This document shows, in pieces, positions 7,902 through 17,097 of a stretch of DNA of 64,000 nucleotides (positions are counted from its first letter, which is position 1; the number at the start of each line of letters is the position of its first letter). The stretch is from assembly GCA_964251665.1 (NCBI GenBank), contig CAXUKO010000014.1, positions 112,340 to 176,339 of the forward strand, in the 5' to 3' direction. Position numbers and translations under genes: made by a program. This DNA is from JBBQLG01 sp964251665 (GTDB taxonomy: Bacteria; Bacteroidota; Bacteroidia; Cytophagales; Spirosomataceae). The notes beneath the pieces were generated by a model. That model had not been told where the DNA came from, did not search any database, and saw only the letters and a list, made by a program, of their open reading frames with translations.

Positions 7902-9704
7902 ATGAATCGTCAGCGAATGAGGAGTATGTACAAAAATGGATGGCAGGGGCCGGTTTTACTGGCTGTTGGCTGTCTGCTGCTATCCGGGGCCGTACCCGCG
8001 CTGGCGCAGCGTAAAACCAGCCCGAAAAGTACCACACTGACCAGTGGCAGCGGCTTGTCAATGCCAGGCGAAACGACCGTGGCCAAGTCAGAACAGGAAG
8101 CCCTGTTTACGGACGGAATGCGCTACATCATGACCGATGAGCCAACCAAGGCCCTGGCCCAGTTCGAGAAATTACTCCAGAAAGACCCGACCAATGCTGC
8201 CTCTCAGTACGCCATTGCATCGGCATTGCTGAAATCCGGCAAAACCACAGAAGCACTTCCATTCGCCACCAAAGCGTATCAGCTCGACAAGACCAATAAG
8301 TTTTACGGACTACAGCTGGCTGAAATCTACGTCAAGCAAAAACGGTACGCCGACGCAGAAGTCATTTACGAGAACATCCTGAAAACAAGTACTGATAACG
8401 CCGAATACGGGGTTGAACTGGCGGCTATTTACCTCTTCGACGATAAACCGGATAAGGCGCTGGAAACCTACGACCGGGTGGAGAAAGTAATGGGGATGAA
8501 CGAAGAAATCACCCGGCAGAAACAGCGCATCTATCTCAAGCAGAACAAAATAGACCTCGCCGTAGCCGAAGCCGAAAAGCTCATCGCTGCCGAACCGGGC
8601 GATGATGATTACCTGATCGAAGGAGCTGAACTCCTTATTGCCAACGACCGTCCACCGCAGGCGGTTAACTGGCTGGAAAAAGCCCTGAAAATCAACCCCG
8701 ACAATGCGCAGGCCCATATTATGCTGGCCGACGTTTATCAGAAACAGGGAAACCTGCAAAAATGCAGTCAGGAACTAACCTACGTATTTGCGAACCCCAA
8801 CCTCGACGCAGGCAGTAAGGCGCGGGTACTGGCCAGTTACGTTAATGTGGCGGGCGACAACCCGGCTGCTAAACAGGATGCTCTTCGGCTGGCCCGCGAA
8901 CTCGGCAAAACGGCCCCCAACGAACCCAAAGCGCAGGTGATGCTGGCAGAACTGCTGATGCAGCAGAACCAGAAAGCCGAAGCCCGGGACGCCTACATCC
9001 GGGCCGTCCGCACGGACCCGTCGGTATATGAAGTCTGGGGGGCCATTTTACAGATTGATAATGACCTCAATCAGATTGATAGTCTGCTGACTCACTCCGA
9101 AAAAGCCCTGGAGGTCTTTCCAACGCAGGGATTGTTCTGGTATTCCAATGGCGTTGCCAACTTAGCCAAGAAAAGCTACCAGCCCGCAGTTGATGCCCTG
9201 GAAGAAAGCCGGAAGCTCTCGGCGGGGAATGTGGAACTAACTACAGCCATCAATGCGCAGTTGGGCGATGCCTACAACGCCATCGGCGACAATGCCAAAT
9301 CGGATGAGGCTTATGAACTGGCCCTGAAGCAGGACCCGCTTAACGATCTGGTGATGAACAATTACAGCTACTTTCTGTCGCTGCGTAACGAGAAAATGGA
9401 CCGGGCATTGCAGCTGTCTACCAAATTAGTGGAACGTAACCCCACCAACCCGACCTTCCTGGACACCCACGCCTGGGTGCTGTACATCCGAAAAGACTAC
9501 ACCAAAGCCCGTCAGTTTCTGGAGAAAGCCGTAGCCGCCGACCCCGCTGCCGTAAGCGGCACCATTATTGAACACTACGGCGATGCGCTTTACAAAACCG
9601 GAGAGCGGGAAAAAGCCGTAGAGCAGTGGAAACGGGCCAAAGCCAAAGGCGATACCAGCGATGCGCTGGATAAAAAGATCACGACCGGAAACCTACATGA
9701 ATAA
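7902..9704 (+). CDS. Secreted tetratricopeptide-repeat protein
   Basis: The protein of about 600 residues has a signal peptide (hydrophobic LLAVGCLLLSGAVPALAQ, cleavage after ALAQ) and then TPR units across nearly its full length. Examples are ALAQFEKLLQKDPTNAASQY, AVNWLEKALKINPDNAQAH and ARQFLEKAVAADPAAVSG. It is likely a periplasmic or membrane-associated scaffold. I chose the ATG at 7902 over the TTG at 7881; an ATG at 7917 is also possible. The stop overlaps the start of the next gene by 8 bases, so the two are translationally coupled. The order TPR - DUF4292 - EnvC-like recurs in Bacteroidetes, from memory, and suggests an envelope function. Confidence 0.88.
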   Translation: MNRQRMRSMYKNGWQGPVLLAVGCLLLSGAVPALAQRKTSPKSTTLTSGSGLSMPGETTVAKSEQEALFTDGMRYIMTDEPTKALAQFEKLLQKDPTNAASQYAIASALLKSGKTTEALPFATKAYQLDKTNKFYGLQLAEIYVKQKRYADAEVIYENILKTSTDNAEYGVELAAIYLFDDKPDKALETYDRVEKVMGMNEEITRQKQRIYLKQNKIDLAVAEAEKLIAAEPGDDDYLIEGAELLIANDRPPQAVNWLEKALKINPDNAQAHIMLADVYQKQGNLQKCSQELTYVFANPNLDAGSKARVLASYVNVAGDNPAAKQDALRLARELGKTAPNEPKAQVMLAELLMQQNQKAEARDAYIRAVRTDPSVYEVWGAILQIDNDLNQIDSLLTHSEKALEVFPTQGLFWYSNGVANLAKKSYQPAVDALEESRKLSAGNVELTTAINAQLGDAYNAIGDNAKSDEAYELALKQDPLNDLVMNNYSYFLSLRNEKMDRALQLSTKLVERNPTNPTFLDTHAWVLYIRKDYTKARQFLEKAVAADPAAVSGTIIEHYGDALYKTGEREKAVEQWKRAKAKGDTSDALDKKITTGNLHE

Positions 9705-10569
9705 ATACCTTCTTCTGTTACTGACATCCACCCTACTTTTCACCTTCGAGAGTTGCCACCGACACCGCATTTCACATGGTACAGCACACCCGGCTGTTAC
9801 GGATACAACCCTGACTAAGGTCACCCAAACACCCGATACCGCCCGGATTACCCCAACGCGCCCCGGCCCGACCGCACCCGCCCGACCCGGTATTGAGGAG
9901 GCCCGCGCCAATGTGGCCGAAATTGATTTTGCCTACCTGACTGCCAAGTCGAAGCTATCGTTTAAGAGCAAAGATCAGGATATTGAGAACGCCACGGTTT
10001 TTCTGCGCGTGCGGAAAGACAGCCTGATCTGGATTTCAGTCCGCAAAATCGGTATTGAGGCTGTGCGCGCTTTAATCAGTCGCGATTCGATTGTTATTTT
10101 AAATACATTTCAGAAGGAATATTCGGTATACGACTTTCCAACGATCAGCAAACAGTTTAATTTCGATATGAACTTCGACCTGCTGCAGTCGCTCATTGTC
10201 GGGAATTTGCCCCTGCCCAAACGTCCGGCTCAGAAGATCAAGAACGAGCGCGACTACCTGCTGCTACGCCAGAGCGAAGGAAAGGTGCTGGTCGAAAACT
10301 ACATTGGCGAACAGGACCGGAAACTGAAAAAGCTGATGGTGACGGAGCAACCGACCAAAAACACGCTCCGGCTTGATTACGAAGATTTCACGGTACTGAA
10401 TAATTTTCTGTTTCCGTATACCAGTTTAGTTACCCTGGATTACAAGTCAAAAGACGACGGACGGTTCTACCAGACGCTGCTAAAAATTCAGCACAACAAA
10501 GTCGAATTAGTCGATAAGTCGCCCGGATTTCCTTTTTCTATTCCGGCCAAGTACCAACGCCGACCGTGA
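9697..10569 (+). CDS. DUF4292 family lipoprotein
   Basis: The protein of about 290 residues starts MNKYLLLLLTSTLLFTFESC, a lipoprotein signal with Cys20. A Thr/Pro-rich linker (residues 25-65) follows, then a beta-rich domain. That domain begins FAYLTAKSKLSFKSKDQD and has VFLRVRKDSLIWISVRKIGIEAVRALI, typical of the LolA/LolB-like DUF4292 family. The family probably binds lipid or lipoprotein. The longer frame from 9661 was rejected because the ATG at 9697 gives a clean lipoprotein signal. It overlaps the TPR gene by 8 bases and precedes the EnvC-like gene. Confidence 0.85.
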   Translation: MNKYLLLLLTSTLLFTFESCHRHRISHGTAHPAVTDTTLTKVTQTPDTARITPTRPGPTAPARPGIEEARANVAEIDFAYLTAKSKLSFKSKDQDIENATVFLRVRKDSLIWISVRKIGIEAVRALISRDSIVILNTFQKEYSVYDFPTISKQFNFDMNFDLLQSLIVGNLPLPKRPAQKIKNERDYLLLRQSEGKVLVENYIGEQDRKLKKLMVTEQPTKNTLRLDYEDFTVLNNFLFPYTSLVTLDYKSKDDGRFYQTLLKIQHNKVELVDKSPGFPFSIPAKYQRRP

Positions 10570-10602
10570 GTTGACCTGTCCCTTTCAGTGAAGTACGTTC
10601 CT

Positions 10603-12030
10603 ATGCAACTCGCCCTATTCCGTTTTCCCCTTCCGTTTCTTCGTTATTCACTGCTGGTCTTCGGCTTGTTGACGGCCCTGTACCTACCTGCGCGGGCGCA
10701 GTCGGTGCGCAGCCGTCAGGCACTGGAACGTGAGAAGCGCCAGAATATGGAGAAGATGAATCAACTCCGGGACATTCTGAAGGAAACCGCTTCGCAAAAA
10801 CAGGTGAGTTTAGGACAGTTAAAGGCGCTGAATCAGCAGATTCAGGCGCAGTCTAAACAGATTAACCTGCTTTCTGAAGACATTAAATTGATCGAGTCTG
10901 AGGTTGGGCAGCTCCGGAAAACCAGTCAACAGCTTACTACTGATTTACAGAAATTAAAGGCTGAATACGCCGATATGATTTACAAGGCCGACCGGCGTCG
11001 GCAACAGGTCAGCCCGCTCGGTTTTTTGTTCGCGGCCAATAACTTCAACCAGCTCGTAGCCCGTTATCGTTACCTGAAGCAGTATTCCGACGCCCGGCAA
11101 AGTCAGAAACGGCAGATGGAAACCGTGCAGAATCAACTCCGCGAGAAGCAGACAGCCACCGAGCGCAAACGTCGGCAAGAGCAAAATACCCTGACGACGA
11201 AGGTAAGTGAGAGCAAAAAATTAGAAACGCTTCAGGAGGACCAGAGTAAGGTCGTGCAGGAACTTGGCCAGAAAGAAACCGAACTGCGTAACGAACTGGC
11301 CGAGAACCGTCGGTCTATTGCCCGGCTGGAGTCGATGATTACCCGGCTGATCGAGCGCGAAGCCCGCGAACGGGCGGAGCGGGAACGGGCTGAACGGGCG
11401 CGGCTGGCAAAACTCGAAGCCGCCCGGAAAGCAGCCGCCGACAAACGCCGGGCCGATGCGCTGGCCGCAACAGCCGCTGCGGCTGAGGCCGCCGAAAAGG
11501 CAGGTAAACCCGCTCCTCCGCCCGTTGTCATTCCTGAGCCGGAGCCCGAAAAGCCGGAGCCGGTACGGGTTGACAGTCGGAATAATAACAACCTGAACGA
11601 TGCGGAAGAAGCCTTGGCCTCCTCATTCACGGCCTCACGCGCCCGACTGCCCTGGCCGGTACAGCACGGTTTCATCTCGGAACAGTTTGGGGTTCATCCG
11701 CACCCGGTACTAAAAGGCCTGAAAGTATCCAACCCCGGCATCGACATTCAGACCAATGCCGGTGAGCCTGTCCGGGCAGTATACGATGGGGTTGTTCGCG
11801 ATGTACAGTACATGCAGGGTAGCAACAATGTCGTGGCTATTCAGCATGGCGACTATTTCACGGTCTACGCCAACCTGCGTTCGGTTTCGGTACGGGCAGG
11901 ACAGCGCATTAAAGCCCGCGAGCCGATTGGTGTCGTCTCAACCGGTGCCAATGGTGTTTCCGAACTCCAGTTTCAGATCTGGAAAGAGTTTACGAAACTC
12001 AACCCGGCTTCCTGGCTTGTTGGCCGATAG
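10603..12030 (+). CDS. EnvC-like murein hydrolase activator with degenerate LytM domain
   Basis: The protein of about 475 residues has a signal peptide ending in ARAQ. Long coiled coils run from about residue 35 to 270, rich in Gln, Lys, Arg and Glu with EREARERAERERAERAR. A Pro/Glu linker follows, then a C-terminal LytM/M23 domain (about 355-475). Active M23 enzymes carry HxxxD and HxH zinc ligands. Here the first site reads NPGIDIQT and the second FTVYANL, so histidines are missing. This is the pattern of E. coli EnvC, which activates amidases rather than cutting peptidoglycan itself. The ATG at 10603 is preferred to the GTG at 10588. It is the last gene of the TPR-DUF4292-EnvC run. Confidence 0.88.
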   Translation: MQLALFRFPLPFLRYSLLVFGLLTALYLPARAQSVRSRQALEREKRQNMEKMNQLRDILKETASQKQVSLGQLKALNQQIQAQSKQINLLSEDIKLIESEVGQLRKTSQQLTTDLQKLKAEYADMIYKADRRRQQVSPLGFLFAANNFNQLVARYRYLKQYSDARQSQKRQMETVQNQLREKQTATERKRRQEQNTLTTKVSESKKLETLQEDQSKVVQELGQKETELRNELAENRRSIARLESMITRLIEREARERAERERAERARLAKLEAARKAAADKRRADALAATAAAAEAAEKAGKPAPPPVVIPEPEPEKPEPVRVDSRNNNNLNDAEEALASSFTASRARLPWPVQHGFISEQFGVHPHPVLKGLKVSNPGIDIQTNAGEPVRAVYDGVVRDVQYMQGSNNVVAIQHGDYFTVYANLRSVSVRAGQRIKAREPIGVVSTGANGVSELQFQIWKEFTKLNPASWLVGR

Positions 12031-12138
12031 TTTATGGGTTAAGAGTTTGTAGTTTTGATGAGTCGTTCGCTGGTAGAAGTACACCATCAGCCAGTTGAAT
12101 CGCGAACGACCAACAATTTAAACCGACAAACCGGACCC

Positions 12139-12957
12139 ATGTCTGTTCACAATCCCGATCTCAAGCGCGTTACCACGCATACGCTCCAAGAGCTGAAAAA
12201 TAAAGGCGAAAAAATTTCGGCGCTGACGGCCTACGACTATTCAATGGCCCGGGTAGTCGATGCGGCCGGCGTAGAAGTCATCCTGGTAGGCGATTCGGCC
12301 TCGAATGTCATGGCAGGGCACGAAACCACCCTGCCCATTACCCTCGACCAGATGATTTACCATGCCGGTTCGGTTGTCCGGGGCGTAAAGCGGGCGCTGG
12401 TCGTTGTCGATCTGCCGTTTGGCTCCTATCAGGGCAATTCATCCGAGGCCCTGCGGTCGGCCATTCGGATCATGAAAGAGTCGGGGGCTCATGCCGTAAA
12501 AATGGAAGGCGGTGTCGAAATCCGGGAATCCATTGTGCGGGTACTAAGCGCAGGAGTTCCCGTAATGGGACACCTCGGCCTGACACCCCAATCGATCTAC
12601 AAATTCGGTACCTACGCCGTACGCGCCAAGGAAGAAGCCGAAGCCAAAAAACTGTTAGACGATGCCAAAATGCTCGAAGACATTGGTTGCTTTGGCGTCG
12701 TACTCGAAAAAATTCCGGCCGTCCTCACCAAACAGGTCTCCGAAAGCCTGACCATTCCGACCATTGGTATTGGTGCCGGACCGGACGCCGACGGGCAAAT
12801 TCTGGTTATTCATGACCTGCTGGGAATCACGCAGGAGTTTAAGCCTCGTTTCCTGCGCCGGTACGCCGACCTGAACAAGGTTATGAATGAGGCCATTGCG
12901 CACTACGTCGATGATGTAAAGGGGCGGCAGTTTCCGAACGAGAACGAAGCGTATTGA
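12139..12957 (+). CDS. panB: 3-methyl-2-oxobutanoate hydroxymethyltransferase
   Basis: PanB transfers a hydroxymethyl group from methylene-tetrahydrofolate to 3-methyl-2-oxobutanoate, the first committed step of pantothenate synthesis. The 272-residue protein shows LTAYDYSMARVVDAAG, the metal-binding ILVGDSASNVMAGHETT, DLPFGSYQ, VKMEGG and VPVMGHLGLTPQS, in the family order. The frame is open back to 12055, but the ATG at 12139 gives the normal length. The open upstream part has palindromic spacer character and is unlikely to be coding. Confidence 0.96.
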   Translation: MSVHNPDLKRVTTHTLQELKNKGEKISALTAYDYSMARVVDAAGVEVILVGDSASNVMAGHETTLPITLDQMIYHAGSVVRGVKRALVVVDLPFGSYQGNSSEALRSAIRIMKESGAHAVKMEGGVEIRESIVRVLSAGVPVMGHLGLTPQSIYKFGTYAVRAKEEAEAKKLLDDAKMLEDIGCFGVVLEKIPAVLTKQVSESLTIPTIGIGAGPDADGQILVIHDLLGITQEFKPRFLRRYADLNKVMNEAIAHYVDDVKGRQFPNENEAY

Positions 12958-13074
12958 GTTAGTCAGTCTGGTGAATACTGGGCTAAAACGGTTTGTAGTT
13001 TGTAGTTGGATTGCCCGAATGCGAAACCGTCATTGACCGGATGAAAACTACAACCCATAAACAACAAACTAAGT

Positions 13075-13809
13075 ATGAAGAAAAGCAAAGGCTATCAGGT
13101 AGTCTACGAAGACAATCACCTGCTTATCGTTAATAAGGAACCCGGCTTGCTGGTGCAGGGCGATCGTACGGGCGATGAAACGCTGCTGGATTTATTAAAA
13201 GAATACGTCCGGGTTACCTACAACAAACCCGGCGAAGTGTTTCTGGGTACCGTGCATCGGCTCGATCGGCCCGTAAGTGGCCTGGTGGTGTTTGCCCGAA
13301 CCTCTAAAGCACTGGAGCGGATGAACGAAATTTTCCGCAAACGGCAGGTGCAGAAAACGTACTGGGCCGTTATTCGCCGGAAGCCCCCAAAAGATGCCGA
13401 TAAACTGGTAAACTGGCTGGTGAAAGATGAAGTTAAAAACCAGGTGACAGTTTTTGAGCAGGAGGTAGCAGGGTCGCAGAAAGCCGAATTATCGTACCGC
13501 CTGCTTGGCAAAATCAATGAACATTACCTATTGGAAGTGAACCCTATAACGGGCAGGCCCCATCAGATTCGGGCACAGTTGTCCCATATGGGCTGTCCGA
13601 TTCGGGGTGATGTAAAGTACGGGTATGACCGGCCAACACCCGATAAAAAGATCTACCTGCACGCCCGGCGGCTTTATTTTATTCATCCGGTAAAAAAGGA
13701 GCCCTTAATCTGCAAAGCTGGTGTACCGAATGACCCGTTTTGGGAAGAGTTTCTGGAACTTGACGACCGGGAGGACTACAAAGACAAGAACCTGGATTTT
13801 ATTCATTGA
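13075..13809 (+). CDS. RluA-family pseudouridine synthase (second paralogue)
   Basis: The 244-residue enzyme has the catalytic Asp in HRLDRPVSGLVVF (about residue 63), the opening IVNKEPGLLVQG and the loop GRPHQIRAQLSHMGCPI. It lacks an S4 domain, like the paralogue at 6721. The sequence is closer to the RluA/RluC group with the conserved PIRGDVKYG. The target uridine is unknown. The 117-base spacer from panB is rich in inverted words (gtttgtagtt and its complement). A terminator follows. Confidence 0.93.
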   Translation: MKKSKGYQVVYEDNHLLIVNKEPGLLVQGDRTGDETLLDLLKEYVRVTYNKPGEVFLGTVHRLDRPVSGLVVFARTSKALERMNEIFRKRQVQKTYWAVIRRKPPKDADKLVNWLVKDEVKNQVTVFEQEVAGSQKAELSYRLLGKINEHYLLEVNPITGRPHQIRAQLSHMGCPIRGDVKYGYDRPTPDKKIYLHARRLYFIHPVKKEPLICKAGVPNDPFWEEFLELDDREDYKDKNLDFIH

Positions 13810-13819
13810 AAAAAGGAAA

Positions 13820-13855
13820 AGCCGTGCGGAATTAACTTCCAGCACGGCTTTTTAC
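13820..13855 (+). terminator. Rho-independent terminator after the second pseudouridine synthase
   Basis: The arms agccgtgc (13820-13827) and gcacggct (13842-13849) enclose a 14-base loop and are followed by TTTT. On the other strand the A-rich stretch before the stem gives a T-run, so it may serve the convergent small gene too. Confidence 0.8.
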
Positions 13856-13871
13856 GTTTTCGGGAAAATTG

Positions 13872-14051
13872 TCACACATCGGCTTGCACATTTGTGTTGG
13901 CTGGAGGAACAACATCAATAAGAAACTGATCAAGTACCCGCTCTACCATTTGAACGGCTCCGCGCAGCGCTCCGAACAAAATACATAACGGCAGAATAAT
14001 GGGCAGAAAGAATACCCATTGCAGAAACATATACAGACGAATACTTTTCAT
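13872..14051 (-). CDS. Small single-span membrane protein, unknown function
   Basis: A 59-residue frame starts MKSIRLYMFLQWVFFLP and has one strong hydrophobic segment (about residues 7-32), followed by an amphipathic tail ending in Pro/Asn/Val. I chose the ATG at 14051 because it begins with a basic residue before the membrane span; an upstream start at 14075 is open too. It recalls no family. A terminator-like hairpin lies just beyond the stop. Without homologues it could be spurious. Confidence 0.45.
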   Translation of the reverse strand: MKSIRLYMFLQWVFFLPIILPLCILFGALRGAVQMVERVLDQFLIDVVPPANTNVQADV

Positions 14052-14489
14052 GATGATCAAGTTGTAGGTTAACAAAAGATTGATGTAAAGTAGATAACAA
14101 TATAACTAAACCTAAAATCTTCGCAAGCGCCAAATTAGCCTTACCTTTTGATAATCAAATTTAACCTTGTTTGAGTGCTATACCAAAGCATTTGGACAAA
14201 ATTTTTTGGTTTACGTATTTCGACCTCTTTAAACAATGATAATGGCTGAATGCGTACAGTAAATCACTCACAGCTAACAGCAATTTAGGCTTATCTAAAA
14301 ATATATTTAAAATAGCTTAAACAAATATTTGACTAACGGCTTTAATTTGTGATAGTAACGTCAGCTTACCGGTAAACAACCTGCGTAATAGTGCTTTTAC
14401 CGGAATACAGATACCTTTTACAGCCGGTATGAGCTGGCCTGTCTCCTTAGCCATTCAAGCCGAAACAACTCCAGCATTACAGCATAACT
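14052..14489. other. A+T-rich divergent spacer without a recognised gene
   Basis: About 440 bases separate the small membrane gene from the TonB-dependent receptor. The stretch 14210-14350 is very A+T-rich, for example ctaaaaatatatttaaaatagc. I found no exact TAnnTTTG element; TACCTTTTG at about 14142 is off by one base. I see no tRNA, no clear riboswitch fold and no convincing ORF. Confidence 0.5.
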
Positions 14490-16958
14490 ATGTGGAAACG
14501 TTACTTACTTACTCTATTCGGCTCCGTTTGTTTATGCACCACGCAGGCCCAGCAACTTGTGGGCTTCGTATCCGATCAGGCTACAGGTCAGGTACTTAGT
14601 GATGTCTCAATATACATAACGGAACTAAAAAAAGGTGCCGTTACCGATACATCCGGTCATTATCGGCTCACTAGTTTACTATCCGGTAGCTACCTGATAG
14701 AAGTTCGTCTTTTGGGTTACAAAACACAGACCCGCCGTGTCCGGCTCTCATCCAGTACGCAGGTGGTGGCCAACTTTATCCTCAGCACGGATGTCTCCCA
14801 ACTGAACGAAGTTGTGGTAACGGGCGTCACCCGCAATTCGGAAATTCGGAAGAGTCCGGTGTCCATTGCGGTGATTAGCAAGAAAGAGATGGACCTCAAC
14901 GTCAACAACAACATTGTTGATGCAGTACTGAAAGGCGTTCCCGGCCTGAGTGCAGTAACCACCGGACCAAACATCTCAAAACCGTTCATTCGGGGCTTAG
15001 GCTACAACCGGGTACTAACGTTGTATAATGGTGTTAGGCAGGAGGGTCAGCAATGGGGCGACGAACACGGTGTCGAAATCGATCAATACGGTATTGAGCG
15101 GGCTGAGGTCGTGAAAGGACCCGCCAGCCTGATCTACGGGTCCGATGCCATAGCCGGTGTGATTAACTTTATACCCATCACGCCAAAATATACCGACGGG
15201 AAGATCAAAGGCGACTTCCAGACCGAATACCATACCAACAACTGTATGAGCGGTACCACGCTGGGTCTGTTACAGAATACCAACAAAATCAAGTGGACGT
15301 TGCGCGGCTCCGTTAAAACGGCCCATGCTTATCAGAACAGGTACGATGGCTGGGTGTATGGCACCGCCTTTCGCGAGGTTAATTTCTCAAGCATGCTTGG
15401 GATCGACAAAACCTGGGGGTCGAGTTATATCTACGCCACGGCCTACGAAAACCTGCAGGAAATTCCCGATGGCAGCCGCGATTCGCTTAACCGTAAGTTT
15501 ACCCGGCAGGTGCAGGAATCAGGAAGCGACAATATTAAAAACTGCCCCATTGTGCCGGATGCCGAATTACAGTCGTATACCATCAACCCCCTGCATCAGC
15601 ACATTCAGCACTACCGGGTGTATTCGCGAAACCGGATTGTGTTGGGTAAAGGCGAACTGACGGGTATTGTTGGCCTGCAGCAAAGTGTCCGGCGGGAATA
15701 CAATCACCCGACGCGGCCCGAGCAGGCGGGTTTATACGTGGTGCTGAACACGCTGAACTACGATCTGAAGTATAACCTGCCCGAATGGAAAGGCATAGAG
15801 GCCACGCTGGGCGTGAATGGTATGTACCAGACCAATCAGCACCGCAATGGCACCGATTTCCCTATTCCTAACTACCGGCTGTTTGATATTGGTTCATATG
15901 TTTTCCTGAAAAAATCGCTGGGTCGAACGCAGGTAAGCGGAGGAATCCGGTACGATACACGGGCCTGGAACTGGACCGACTTCTACGTGCGGACTAACCC
16001 GGAAACGGGCTTTGGCCAGCCAGCCTTCGTGCCCGATACCGCCGGAGCTACACGGCAATTTCCGGCTTACCGAAGAAATTTTACGGGCGTTTCGGGCAGC
16101 GTTGGGTTAACGTATAGCCTGTCCGAACGCGTCCTGTTAAAGACGAATCTGGCACGGGGCTACCGCGCACCTAATATCACCGAAATCGGGTCAAATGGCC
16201 TCGACCCCGGTGCGCACATTGTTTACCTCGGCAACCGAAATTTCAAGCCGGAATTCAGCCTTCAGGGTGATGTTGCCTTTCTGGCGAACCTGCCCGCCTG
16301 GGATATCAGCGTTGAATTTTTCACCAACACCATTCAGAACTACATTTATCAGGCCCGGCTCTACGATGCCAATAATAACCCGGTCGTGATTGTACCGGGC
16401 AACTTTACCTATCAGTACCAGCAGTCGAAAGCGCATCTGTATGGCACTGAGGTATCGGTCAACTACCACCCGCCCCGCCTGAGCTGGCTGGCGTTTAATA
16501 ATAGCCTGTCGTTTATTCGCGGCCTGAATTTGAATCAGCCACTGATCGAGTTGAATGGCGATGCGGCCCGCTACCTGCCTTTCATCCCTCCCATCCATAC
16601 CCGATCCGAAATTCGCGCAACGTTTGCCCGGCAGGTAGGTGCCTTTTCCAATATTTATGCCAGGGCAGAAGTAGATGCCTATGGAGACCAGTCGACATTT
16701 TATGGCGTGGATAATACGGAAACATTCACGGCGGGTTATGCCCTGCTAAACATAGGCTTTGGCACCGGCATCAGTAACCGGGCGGGTCGTGAGGGTATTC
16801 GGCTGTTCTTCCAGATGGATAATGTGTTCGATAAAGCATACCAGTCGCACCTGAACCGGCTGAAGTATTTCGAGTACTATACAGCGTCGCCAACGGGCCG
16901 GTCGGGCATTTTCAATATGGGCCGGAATTTCAGTGCCAAAATCATTGTGCCTTTTTAA
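14490..16958 (+). CDS. TonB-dependent receptor with carboxypeptidase-regulatory N-domain
   Basis: This 822-residue outer-membrane receptor starts with a signal peptide ending AQAQ and a CarboxypepD_reg-like domain (about residues 22-105: GFVSDQATGQVLSDVSIYI, DTSGHYRL). The plug domain (about 115-235) has LNEVVVTG, VDAVLKGVPGL and VVKGPASLIYGSDAIAGVINF. The 22-strand barrel ends in FNMGRNFSAKIIVPF, with the terminal Phe usual for outer-membrane proteins. The plug words QEGQQWGDEHGVEID resemble receptors of the ZnuD/metal-uptake group, so a metal or metal-complex substrate is possible but unproven. No SusD partner follows, so it is not a polysaccharide locus. Confidence 0.93.
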   Translation: MWKRYLLTLFGSVCLCTTQAQQLVGFVSDQATGQVLSDVSIYITELKKGAVTDTSGHYRLTSLLSGSYLIEVRLLGYKTQTRRVRLSSSTQVVANFILSTDVSQLNEVVVTGVTRNSEIRKSPVSIAVISKKEMDLNVNNNIVDAVLKGVPGLSAVTTGPNISKPFIRGLGYNRVLTLYNGVRQEGQQWGDEHGVEIDQYGIERAEVVKGPASLIYGSDAIAGVINFIPITPKYTDGKIKGDFQTEYHTNNCMSGTTLGLLQNTNKIKWTLRGSVKTAHAYQNRYDGWVYGTAFREVNFSSMLGIDKTWGSSYIYATAYENLQEIPDGSRDSLNRKFTRQVQESGSDNIKNCPIVPDAELQSYTINPLHQHIQHYRVYSRNRIVLGKGELTGIVGLQQSVRREYNHPTRPEQAGLYVVLNTLNYDLKYNLPEWKGIEATLGVNGMYQTNQHRNGTDFPIPNYRLFDIGSYVFLKKSLGRTQVSGGIRYDTRAWNWTDFYVRTNPETGFGQPAFVPDTAGATRQFPAYRRNFTGVSGSVGLTYSLSERVLLKTNLARGYRAPNITEIGSNGLDPGAHIVYLGNRNFKPEFSLQGDVAFLANLPAWDISVEFFTNTIQNYIYQARLYDANNNPVVIVPGNFTYQYQQSKAHLYGTEVSVNYHPPRLSWLAFNNSLSFIRGLNLNQPLIELNGDAARYLPFIPPIHTRSEIRATFARQVGAFSNIYARAEVDAYGDQSTFYGVDNTETFTAGYALLNIGFGTGISNRAGREGIRLFFQMDNVFDKAYQSHLNRLKYFEYYTASPTGRSGIFNMGRNFSAKIIVPF

Positions 16959-17097
16959 GGACTTTTTAGCCCGGAATACGTTAAACAAGGGAGGCAGGCC
17001 AGGATAAAGTGTGCTTAATTTCCGGGTCAAAAAAGCCTGTTAACCCCCATTTTTATCGTAACTTGGATACCCTTTCCGGGCTGAACGAAGGCATACC

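Noticed and set aside
14052..14489. Cobalamin or other riboswitch upstream of the first receptor
   Set aside because: I found no B12-box-like or other known conserved core, only A+T-rich sequence.
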